Part shown: piece by piece, positions 22,801 through 32,800 of the stretch | Numbering within the stretch: the first letter of the stretch is position 1 | How the letters are laid out: each line of letters begins with the position of its first letter | From: Haematococcus lacustris | Lineage: Eukaryota; Chlorophyta; Chlorophyceae; Chlamydomonadales; Haematococcaceae | Reading direction: 5' to 3' | Assembly: GCA_030144725.1 (NCBI GenBank) | Contig: JASKMD010000220.1 | Coordinates: 1 to 64,000 of the forward strand | Length of the DNA: 64,000 nucleotides | The notes under the pieces: model-generated | Database searches by the model: none | Seen by the model: only the letters and a program-made list of their open reading frames with translations | Told to the model about the DNA's origin: nothing | Program-made: the position numbers and the translations under genes

Positions 22801-23373
22801 CTTCTCCACCTCCTCTCCTTGTCCTCCCCGGTGCGCTCGTCCCCACCACTAGCCTTACTTCCTCCTCCCTGCCCCTGCACCCTCCTACCCTGGTCATCAT
22901 TCCACCTGCCAGCCGTACACTGGTAAGGTGGACACTGCTGGCCGGCCCTCCCTGCAGGTTGTCAGGTCCATGCCCTTACCCCTGCAGCATGTTAGACCTG
23001 CTGGTAGCATTCTGAAGCGGCCTTCTGTGGCTGGCTCCACGCCACCGGGACGACCTCGTAAGGTCGTGCGGTTCTCCCTGCCCCTACCTGCAGCTCTAGG
23101 TGGCAGCCCTCCTCGCTCTCCCCAGCCTGGCCGGACAGCCCGCCCAGCTGTGTTGCATCGTGCCAATGCTGATGCACCTGCCTTCCTCCATGTCAACTCC
23201 TTTGCCGTGCTGGCTGTTCAGGACAGCCGCCGGCCGATTCTCTCGCTCCCCGGTCCTTATCTCCTCCCCCTGCCCCTCCGTGTCCCCCTCCTGCTCCTTG
23301 TCCTTCCCGCACCTCCCCGCCCACTCCCACTCCCACCCCCACCCCTTCCCCCGCTGCTGCGCCCTCCCCCATC

Positions 23374-25566
23374 GTGCTCACTTCCCTGTCTGCCAGTGGC
23401 AGCAGCCCATCTTCAGAGCTGATCATCCTCCATGGCACCTTTGCTGGTCACCCAGCCAGGTTCATGGTGGACAGCGGCGCCACCGGCAACATCGTCAGCC
23501 AGCAGTACCTCATGCGCAATGGGCTGCACTTGGCTACCACCCTCTCCCCCCGTCGCCTCCTCCTCCCAGGCCCCAAACACACTACCCTACCCACCTACAC
23601 CCTCCCACCGTGCTCCATCCGCATGGGTACCTACCGCGATCGCTTACAGCTCGCCATGGCAAACATCCCCAACCCCTCCTTTGACATCGTCCTCGGCAAG
23701 CCGTGGCTGGCAGCCAAGAACCCGTGTGTGGACTGGATCAACAACGTCGTACGCCTGGATCACGCCGGCTCCACCCACACCCTGACCCCACCCCCACCCA
23801 CCCCACTCCAAGCGGATCAGCTGAACCTGCTGTCGGCGCCACGCTTCCGCCGGGCAGCGCGGCATGATGAGGTCTTCATGGCCCTGCTCACCCAGCAGCC
23901 CAATCCCTCTACCTCACCCTCTCCCTCCGCCCCTGCCCCTGATCCACCCCCTCTCCACCCCAAGGCGGCAGCACTGGTGCAGCAGTACCCCACTGTCTTT
24001 CCCAAGGAGCTGCCTGCAGTCCAGGACATGCCCCGCCGCTCCGTGGACCACACCATCCATCTCACCGGCCCTGCCCCCTCCCCCCGTCCGATCTACCGCA
24101 TGTCGCAGCCAGAGCTGGACCAGCTGAAGAAGCAGTTGGACGACCTCCTGGCCAAGGGTTTCATCCGGCCATCCACCTCCCCCTTTGCTGCCCCTGTGTT
24201 GTTTGTGCGCAAGAAGGACGGCAGCCTGCGCCTCTGTGTGGACTTCCGTGCCCTCAACCAGCAGACCCTCAAGAACCGTTACCCCCCTCCCCCGCATCGA
24301 TGATCTGCTGGACCAGCTGTCAGGTGCCCAGGTCTTTTCCAAGATCGACCTCCGGTCTGGGTACCTCCAGATCAGGGTGGCTGAGGACGACATCCCCAAG
24401 ACCGCCTTCCGCACCCGGTACGGGCACTATGAATTCACTGTCCTCCCCTTTGGCCTCTGCAATGCCCCAGCCACCTTCCAGCAGCTGATGAACGATGTCT
24501 TCAAGCCCCACCTGGATGACTTTGTGCTTGTCTACCTGGACGACATCCTTGTGTTCTCCAAGTCAGCCGCTGACCACGAGCGCCACCTCCACCTTACCCT
24601 CTCTCTCTTGCGGCAGCACCAGCTGTGCGCCAACCTGGCCAAGTGCGCATTCTGGCTGGACACCGTGGACTTCCTCGGCCACATCGTCTCCGCCGCCGGC
24701 ATCCAGCCAGACCCCACCAAGGTCAAGGCTGTGCTGGACTGGCCTGCCCCATAGGACAAGCACCAGCTACGGTCGTTCCTCGGCACCGCCAACTACTACC
24801 GGCGTCTCCTACACCACCATGCCCACCGTGTTCTCCCTCTCACCGACCTGCTGCGTGATGAGCAGCCATGGCGTTGGGGCGAGGCTGAGCAGCGTGCCTT
24901 TGCCGACATCAAGGCAGCCATGGCCAGCTCCCCCGTCGTGCGTCCCCCTGACTTCTCCCTCCCCTTCACTGTCAAGACTGATGCCTCCCTCTTTGCCATT
25001 GGTGCCGTGCTTACCCAACAGGACTCCTCCGGGGCCGAGTACGTGGTGGCCTACGAGAGCCGCAAGCTCAACCCGGCTCAGGTCAACTACCCAGCCCATG
25101 AGCGTGAGCTCCTGGCTGTGCTCCATGCCCTCACCACCTGGCGCCACTACCTACTGGGTCGTCCCTTCATTGTGGAGACTGACAACAGCGCCACCACCCA
25201 TGTGCTCACCCAGTCCAACCTCACCGGGCGCCAGATGCGGTGGACCCAGCGCCTTGCGGAGTTCGACATCACCTTTGTGCACAAGGCTGGCAAGCACCAC
25301 ACCGTGCCGGACGCCCTCTCCCGTCGCCCTGACCACCAACTCACCGCCCTCTCCATCGTTGACCCTGACCCCTCCTTCTTCTCCACCTTTGACCGCCATG
25401 CGCCCGAAGACCCGGCCTACCAAGCAGCCCTGTCCCAGGCCCTCTCCCCTCCTTCACCCTCCAGCCCTACCCACCTGCAGGTCATTGAAGGTCGCCTCTA
25501 CACCACCTCCACCCCTCCCCGCCTCTACATCCCCTCCTCCCCTCTCCGCGCCCAGCTGTTGCATGA
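23374..25566 (+). pseudogene. Gypsy Pol (protease-RT-RNase H), frameshifted and interrupted
   Basis: The aspartic protease motif [13 protein letters not shown] lies near 23462. The reverse transcriptase follows, with [20 protein letters not shown] (~24210), [13 protein letters not shown] (~24450) and the catalytic YLDDILVF at ~24535. One extra C in the run ACCCCCCTCCCCC near 24285 shifts the frame in the middle of the RT. A TAG at 24752-24754 stops the RT end, where family members have a Gln codon. The RNase H part (KTDASLFAIGAVL, ~24975; VETDNSATTHVL, ~25170) is in the same frame after the stop. Similarity ends at 25566, where an inverted copy of the last 420 bp begins. Confidence 0.88.
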
Positions 25567-26082
25567 ACGGTCTTGTGCATCTGCGGCCAATAGAAGTGAC
25601 GCTGCAGCCGCTCCAGAGTCTTGGCACGCCCTAGGTGGGCAGCGGTGTGGGCGTCATGAGCTTCATGCAACAGCTGGGCGCGGAGAGGGGAGGAGGGGAT
25701 GTAGAGGCGGGGAGGGGTGGAGGTGGTGTAGAGGCGGCCTTCAATGACCTGCAGGTGGGTAGGGCTGGAGGGTGAAGGAGGGGAGAGGGCCTGGGACAGG
25801 GCTGCTTGGTAGGTCAGGTCTTCGGGCGCATGGCGGTCGAAGGTGGAGAAGAAGGAGGGGTCAGGGTCAACGATGGAGAGGGCGGTGAGTTGGTGGTCAG
25901 GGCGACGGGAGAGGGCGTCTGGCACGGTGTGGTGCTTGCCAGCCTTGTGTACAAAGGTGATGTCAAACTCCGCAAGGCGCTGGGTCCACCGCATCTGGCG
26001 CCCGGTGAGGTTGGACTGGGTGAGCACATGGGTGGTGGCGCTGTTGTCAGTCTCCACAATGAAGGGACGACCCAGTAGGTAG
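25147..26082. repeat. Inverted duplication of the gypsy RNase H-integrase region
   Basis: The plus arm 25147-25566 and the minus arm 26082-25660 carry the same ~420 bp, beginning CTACCTACTGGGTCG, with only a few substitutions (for example GACCCGGCC against GACCTGACC). The ~95-bp loop continues the minus copy into the integrase zinc-finger region, reading DAHTAAHLGRAKTLERLQRH. The minus arm therefore came from a longer element copy than the plus arm keeps. Confidence 0.88.
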
Positions 26083-26092
26083 CTCCGTTACA

Positions 26093-27806
26093 GTTGCCAA
26101 GGCACCACATCAAGCTGCCAGCTGCCATGGCTGCCTCCATCTCTCTGGTGGTGTGCATTGCATGGCGCAACAGCCAGGCCCCGGTTTGCTGGCTCCTCCA
26201 CCCAGTCATCATCCACCTGCTACCCCCCCCCCAGCCCCAGCAGGCCCCGCTGCAATGCCACCTCAGCCTGCTGCTGGTCACCCCCGCCATTGGCTGCACC
26301 CCTGATAAAGTCCGACCGGTCTTTAAGAGTTTTACAGCGATTTTTGTGCAGGGCGGTGCAGCTCATCAAAGCGAAGCTAGCGGGCTGCTCGGGCTGATGT
26401 GCACCTGTGCCGGGGCGGGCGGGGGTACTGAGAGATTAGGTCGCGTTGTGTTGGGAATAGCCTACTTAGTGGGGCTGTGATTAGAGAACAGCTATCGCGC
26501 TGAGCGCCCCAGCTTTTCAAATGTTTGAATTTTCGACGGGCGCAGTACCCCCCCTAACATGTGTTCTAGTGCTAGTACTAGTGCTGGTGACATGTTGAGA
26601 GTGGTGGTATGGCTTGTAGCCTGTCCCTGCACCCGAACAGCGTGCACCTCGTGTAACGTCAGATTCCTTTAAAATTGCACTTTTTCCGGCTGCCATAACT
26701 GTCCAACCAGGACGTCATATGATGAATAGCCAGTTCAGCACGGCTCCTTGTGTGGTCACCTAATGTGTATGGAAAACAGAAACGCGTTATCTTGATGTGG
26801 GGGGTGATACTCATATCAGCTCAGTTTCTGCATCATTTTTACTAATTCTAGCTGCGTTTGGCTGCAAAAGAACCACAAACACCGATGCGGAGACCACCTT
26901 GACATGGCTGTCACATGTGGACTGAACCCGTGTTGAAGAATGCGATTTATAGCGCTGTTGCATGCTGGTTTAAAAATTAGTTTGGATGCGCCGTTCACGC
27001 CGCGCTGGGTCCAAGCTGCCTACAGCGGTTGCTAAGAGTGTCTGCGTGGCGCCAAAACACGTCGCGTGTTGGGGGCCAGCCACCCGGCAAACCGCTGGGG
27101 CTGGCCGCACTCTAGTCATGCCATAAGCAGCTCATCGCACGATTCGGCGGCCTCATCCGTGCAAAATTGAGTTAGATGTGATGTCTTGAGCCATGGGGGT
27201 GCAGCCAATGGCGGGGGTGACCTGCTTGTCGACGTGGTCCACCATGTTGGTGTCAGAGAGGTAGCGGGGGATTGCTTCGAGGCGGGCGCTAAGGTCGGGG
27301 TGCGCGGCCGGCACGGCAGCGACTGCTGCGCTTGGCTGAGTGTTCGCGCCGGGCTTAGGCAGACCGCGGCACAGCTGCAGGAACAGATTCCTGCAGCTCA
27401 GGTCCGGGATGGCTGCATGGGAGACTGGGATGTCAGTGTAGACGGGCTGGCCGTGAAGGTTAAGCGGGTCGGCTACGTGCAGGGTGAACAAGTCGCGCAC
27501 GAGGAAGCCCATTAGCAGGCTGCCGATCACCGCCCACTCGCTGCAAATTTTCACTCGTGGCAGCGCAGCGGCGGTCAAGAAGGCATCCCACAACAGTTGG
27601 GGGGGGTGCTGGGTGAGGTGGGCTAGCTTGCATTTTCGGCTGTGGTATGTGTTGTCCCTATCGCGGGCAGCGCAGGCCTCTCCGGAAGCCTTTCTTTCGC
27701 GCTGCGCGTCGGTGGGGTCTGGCTGTAGTGCCTCGTCGCGATCCAAACTGTCAGTGTCGGGGTCCTCCGGCACAGGCTTAGGCACTGTTCGTTTTTTCCT
27801 CGCCAT
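26093..27806 (-). pseudogene. Unrecognised ORF split by a transposon
   Basis: The minus-strand ATG at 27806 opens MARKKRTVPKPVPEDPDTDS, continues with NTYHSRKCKLAHLTQHPPQL and WAVIGSLLMGFLVRDLFTLH, and ends near MVDHVDKQ at about 27226, where a 947-bp inverted-end element begins. On the far side (26275-26093) a coding-like minus frame resumes (DDDWVEEPANRGLAV, then DVVPWQL and a stop), with a run of ten G breaking the frame. I do not recognise the family. The basic start (MARKKR) could be a nuclear signal. It may be a host gene or a transposon-encoded protein. Confidence 0.5.
26276..27222. mobile_element. Inverted-end DNA transposon family 2, copy 1 (947 bp, non-coding)
   Basis: The terminal inverted repeats are 27 bp and exact: GGTCACCCCCGCCATTGGCT at the left (26276) and its reverse complement ending at 27222. 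Both flanks carry TGCT directly next to the ends, a likely 4-bp target duplication. The interior shows no transposase, so it is non-autonomous. It splits the ORF described at 26093-27806. The second copy is at 50163-51654. Confidence 0.82.
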
Positions 27807-28229
27807 AGAAACTAATAACGTGAAGCATTCACAGATACTGAGAATTGTTGGGTGTGTCACACATGCCAATTATTAGTAACCAAGGTTTTACAGTCGACAT
27901 TTCACAGTCGATCCATTCCCAGCTGGAGGATGTGCCAAGGCGCAGCCGTGACAACAATGGGGGCTCTGTCGGGAGCTGGGTCAGGGCAGAGGACGACGCA
28001 CAGCGACACCCATAATACTTAAGCACGCCTTGGTGACTACCTTCCTATCCTCCTGCACGTAGTCCTGGCACGTAACGCAGCAAAGCCACGTGTGGACCAG
28101 CAATGCAGCACGTTGCATTAGCGCTCATTATTACTCCAGGCTGTTATGGCCATGCGACAACATCCACCATGCACAAGTACGTATACACCAGGGCACCCCA
28201 TGGAGCAGCAGATTGTGAACACACACAGC
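27807..28229. other. Intergenic, no gene seen
   Basis: Upstream region of the minus-strand ORF that starts at 27806. I see no other gene or repeat before the Fanzor-type right end at 28230. Confidence 0.4.
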
Positions 28230-28320
28230 CTCCACACAGACAAAAACACCGCTTTGTAGTGGTACACACCTAGTGCGTTCGACTGCAATGAAAGCTCAAG
28301 GTTGAGGGCCGAGGTGCTGT
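28230..28320 (+). ncRNA. Fanzor-element right end / candidate guide-RNA scaffold, copy B
   Basis: 91 nt nearly identical to the 3' end of the Fanzor element at 38511-38601, from CTCCACACAGACAAAAACAC to GAGGTGCTGT. It keeps hairpins ACCGC-TTTGTA-GTGGT and CTCA-AGGT-TGAG; the middle stem has one mismatch (TGCGT for TGTGT). The sequence following it, AACTGGCTGAGACGCTTTGA, is unlike the flank of any other copy. No nuclease sequence precedes it. In TnpB/Fanzor systems the right end is transcribed as the guide-RNA scaffold; whether this solo copy is transcribed is unknown. Confidence 0.6.
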
Positions 28321-28759
28321 AACTGGCTGAGACGCTTTGAAGTTCAGCGCCTTGTGTTTTCTACCACCTATGCACGTAGGCCAACAAGGTGTGCAAACAA
28401 GCTGACAAGGGAATGCTCCCTGACAGCCCCACTTGGCCCATCAACCCTAGCCCACTGCCTGTTGTGCATAGCCACCCATACCAATGCGTGGTGTGGCATC
28501 TACACCTGGGCACCTACAGTCTAGCAGCCTTGCCTTGCTGTGGACTTGACCAGCAGCTCACGTCCAGCTGACCCATTGGCAGCATCCCCTTCCCCTCCCC
28601 AACACCAGCCCCCGCGTGTCTTTGCGTGATTATGACGCATGTGCCGCATGCTGCACATTCAGTGCAGAGTAATCAGAGGACAGGGGCAAGTCTCCACAAC
28701 CCCACCAGCAGGCCCCACCAGAAGGGCCACTCCTGCTCACTCTTTCACCATGCACCACA

Positions 28760-29620
28760 CATCCTAATCATGACCTGGCAGCCACTAACCCCATAACTGC
28801 ACTGCAGCTGCTGCTTCCGCCAGTCCAAAAACTGTTTTTTCTGCATGACACGTTGCGAGTAGAGGTGGGCGTCATCCACCCTCAACCTAGCATGTCCTTG
28901 GCATGCAGGCCGTGGCCGTGTTGACATGACATTGATGTGGGCGGTGGAGATGTGCACTCCCTGGTGAATGCCATTGACAGCTGTTTGTGGTGGCTGCCAG
29001 GTTGCTGCCACAGTGGTGTGCCCACACCTCACCAACTCAGCTGGTGTTTGAGGAAGGGTCAAGCCAGAGCTGGGATGGGCAGGTTGCCTAAGTTGTTGCA
29101 GTCGTGGCGTGGCCAGTGTGCCTGGGACCCCCTTGCTACCTCCCACCCGCCCCCCTCCCCAAACTTCACTGCCACCCCCACCCCCCAACACACCCCCCCC
29201 TGTTCAAGCTCCCACCTGACCGCACTCCCAACCCTGACCCCTGACCCCAACCCTTCACCACAACCCTAGAGCCCTGCTCCCACCCTGTTGCCAACCTAGC
29301 ATGTCCTTGGGGAAGCCTGGAACCCCCTGTTCCCACTCACGATGAGCAGTCGTGAAAAGCCACCGTCCTGCTGCAATGAGTGCAATGATGTGTGATAGTA
29401 TGACACCACCCTAGCAGGTGAAGCCACATGCCCCTCTCCATCCCTCACTGCGACATGCCTGCAGCCAGCTGTCATGCTGAACACATGCATACTGGGCGCA
29501 GGTGGCAGTCAGTTGCTGGGAGGGCCAAGTGTAGGGGTGCTGGGCCTGGCTGCCTTGTGTCGCAGCCGCATGCCCATCAAGTCACCCTCCTGCAGGATCA
29601 GGACAGCAGCCTCGTGTCAA
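28760..29620 (-). CDS. Possible exons of an unrecognised gene
   Basis: Three minus-strand stretches look coding rather than random: GDLMGMRLRHKAAR (about 29575-29535), ARVVSYYHTSLHSLQQDGGF (about 29420-29345) and DDAHLYSQRVMQKKQFLDWR (about 28885-28810). They are separated by intron-like sequence and lie downstream of the left kinase gene on the same strand. I do not recognise a family. They could be an independent small gene or remnants. Confidence 0.25.
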
Positions 29621-29787
29621 CCCACACCCAGGCTGCTGCTGCACTTGCCAGTCCCTCAACTGCTTGCTGCCCTGGCCCTTCATACTGGTGCCCCTGCCTG
29701 CAGCTGCCCCTGACTGTAGCCCTGACTGGCCCTGGGTGCTGGCCATGTAGGAGCATGTGAGGGTGTTGCGCCCTGCACCATCACCCT

Positions 29788-29790
<3 letters not shown>

Positions 29791-29881
<91 letters not shown>

Positions 29882-29882
29882 C
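29791..29882. repeat. GGCA tetranucleotide array (~23 units)
   Basis: Uninterrupted AGGCAGGCAGGC run ending six bases before the stop codon (29888-29890) of the left kinase gene, so it lies at the very start of that gene's 3' UTR. Confidence 0.95.
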
Positions 29883-29887
29883 GGGGC

Positions 29888-32800
29888 TCAGGGCGCACCA
29901 GAGGCCGGGCCAGCTGGTCTAAATGCCGACCTCACCTGCATGACCCCAGAGGTAGCAGCCTGGGTCAGGGGTACACGGGAGGTGAGCACCCGCCTGCCTG
30001 CAGTCGACATTGCTGGGAACACATCTGACTTGAAACGCCACTTGGCTTGTGCTCCCCCAGCCAAGAGGCTGGTGCTGCTCCCAGGGAGCAACTGGCCTGC
30101 TGCTGACCCGGGCCCCCGCTCTTGAGCAGCATGTGAGCTACTTTGAGCTAGGGGCAAAGCCGGCAAGGCCAGCTGGTGCAGCCGCCGCTGTTGAATGGCG
30201 CGCGTGTCAGAGTTGTGTTGCTGTGAAGGCAGCAAGTACTGGGCTGTTGCCCCTGACTGGGTTTGGTTGTGCGGCTGGCCCGGTGGCAACAGGGCAGGCG
30301 GCGGGTGGGCAGGTATGGCAGAGTCAGACGGGGCCGGCGTGTGCAGCAGGGCATGGGAGCTCTGGAAGTTAGTGAGGGCGTCAGGGGTGCTGGCCAAGGT
30401 CAAGAAAGACAGAGGAGATGGAAGGATGCCAAAGTCTGCAGCTGCAGTGGGATCGTGGTCGACCTGGCTGGCCTGGCTGAGGCTGCCTGCTGTTATGAAG
30501 CTGGGCGGGGAAACAAGCGAAGCACTGGTGCGAGCAGGAGCCGGGGACAGCCTGCTGCCAGGCCCTCCTGCTGTTGGGGTAGGGCTTGGAGTTGGACAGG
30601 TGCTGCCTGGCAGCAGCAGGAAGATGCCGCTGTGGCGCCTGGTATTCAGCACCGGGGTGGGCAGGCCCATGGCTTGAGAGGCTGCCTGGCGCAGCACCTG
30701 CTGCAGGGCCAGCAGCTGCTCCACGATGACAAAGAAGGTGGGACGATCCTGCAGCCAGGCGAGGCAAGCCAGGGACGGCCGGCATCACTCACTGCCAGGG
30801 CAATGGGGCAGCATGACATACAGAAGACAGCACTGACTGACCTCATTCAGCTGACTGAACACTACCCAGATGCGTGGACTACTGCTACCTTGACTCCTAC
30901 CTTGACCCCTACCCCTATCCCTATCCCTACCCCTACCCCTATGTAATACTGTGGGATTAGGCAGTAGGAATAACTGTGCACCCCTGCCCCTACCCCTGCC
31001 CCTACCCCTTGGCATGAAAGCCTGTAATCTCTGCCCTTACCTTAGGATTGCTAGCCAGGCAGGCCTCAGTGAGCAGCCTGAACTCCAGTGGGCAGGTGGG
31101 TGCCCAGTGCAGGCTGTGTGCGCCAGGGTACAGACGGGCAGCTTTGGCGGCGTCTGCGTGCCGGGTGCGGCTGCTGCCCGCATCTCGCTGCTTGACCAGG
31201 CGCCAGGGGGGGGTGCCATGGTACATCTGGGGTCAGCAGCCAGCACCAGGCGCCACACAGGCAGGCAAGCTGGAAGCCAGCCAGCAGGCGGCAGCAGGCG
31301 TGAACTAAGGCAAGCATGCTGGCCTGTGTGCACACTTCAGCGTTGCCTCTGCTCAGTGGTGTAGAATACAATAGCAGTACAGAGTCTCTACAGTGCGTCA
31401 CAGCAGACATCATTGAGCAGTGGGTTGTGAGACACCAGCCAAGCAGTGGGCAGGCAGTGTGGCTGCAGGCCATTGGTCAGCCAGGTGTGGCTGAGGCCCT
31501 TCACCCTTCCTCACCTCATCCATGGCTGCTGACCTGCTGCTGCTGCTGCTGCACCCCCCTCACCTCATGCAGCAGCATGCCAAAGGAAAACACGTCAGCG
31601 GGCTTGGACATGATGCCGGCATGCATGACCTGCAGGGGAAGGGGCACGCCACTATGCAGCAGCTTAGCACCACACAGCACTGGATGCCAGCTGCCGTAGT
31701 TGGAAGGAGGGCTGGGTGACACAGCTGAGCGTGGGCTCAGGGGCATGGCACTGATCATGGGCACGGTCCTGACCTCTGGGGCAATGTAGCAGGCAGTGCT
31801 TGGGCGTGCGTTGGACACATGCTCCTGGCCGCCAGTCAGCTTCCAGCTCAGACCAAAGTCTGCGTGCAGAGCAGCCACAGCACTCTGACCAAGTCCATGG
31901 CTGGCAGGCCTGACTGCTGGCAGTCATCCGACCCACACAGCGTTCAGGGTGCCCCAGCTTGTGTCCAGGCAGGCTGAGCAAGCAAGCAGGGGAGCAGCAG
32001 CAGTACCGGGGCAGCGGGGCAGCAGTGAGAGTCTGCAGGGCTCGCTGATTGCCTTGCTGCCCTCACCTGCCACCTTGGCCACATAGCCTGACAGCGTGCT
32101 GCGGGCAGCGCGCAGCAGGATGTTGGAGGGGGTGAGGTCGCCATGCACCACGTTGCGGCTGTGCACATGCGCCATGCCTGCTGCGATGTCGGTGGCCAGC
32201 TGCAGCACATGGGCCTGGATGAGCAGGCAAGGATAGGAACACAGCAGGCAGGTGGAGAGGAGCAGAATGGGCACCCACAGCCTGCTACCACCCTGCTGCT
32301 GCCAGGCAAGCCACACCAGCACCATGCCCACCCCCTGCTGCCTTGCTCCACCACCCTGCCAGCCGTCTTGCCTGCCCCTCCCCCGCTCCACAGCTGCTGC
32401 CCACCATGATAGGCTGCGGCTGGTCAGCGGTCATGTCTTCCAGCATCCCGCCGTCCACCGCAGCAGTCAGCGTCCCGCCATCACAGAACTCTGCAGCAGG
32501 CACAGCAGCAGGGGCCTGGGCTGCTGGCAGCAGGGGCCTGCAGCTGTCACTACCACGGCCCCAGAGAGCAGCAGCAGCAGCAGCAGCATGAGGAGGCAGC
32601 TGGAGGAGCCACAGCTAGGCCACCAGTGGGGCAGGTAGGAGGGGAGCTGCAGCACAGCCTAAACTGATCTGAGCAACTATTGATTGCCCTGCTGCCAGTA
32701 CCACCTTGGATGATGTAGACCTTGAACTCAGTGGGGTGCTTCAGGGGCTCCAGGGGGCTGAGGGAAGGGCCCGGGCCTGCAGGCAGTGTGGGCCAGGAGG

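Larger units (their letters stand above)
21300..26092 (+). mobile_element. Ty3/gypsy LTR retrotransposon, decayed
   Basis: Gag and Pol domains occur in gypsy order: Gag with CCHC knuckle, protease, reverse transcriptase, RNase H, and an integrase zinc-finger remnant. The 5' LTR probably ends near AGCTCCGTTACA (21641-21652), followed by TTGGTGCC, a plausible primer-binding start. The same 12-mer recurs at 26081-26092, a possible trace of the 3' end. The 5' boundary is not resolved. The leader holds a tandem ~95-bp duplication (21477-21531 and 21572-21628). Pol is broken by a frameshift and a nonsense codon, and its 3' part is an inverted duplication, so the copy cannot make full Pol. It lies between the TTLL gene and the ORF at 26.1-27.8 kb. 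Confidence 0.85.

Noticed and set aside
30890..31012. CCCCTA-rich stretch as interstitial telomere
   Set aside because: Units alternate irregularly (CCCCTA, CCCTAT, CCCCTG) and do not match the green-algal TTTTAGGG or TTTAGGG repeat.
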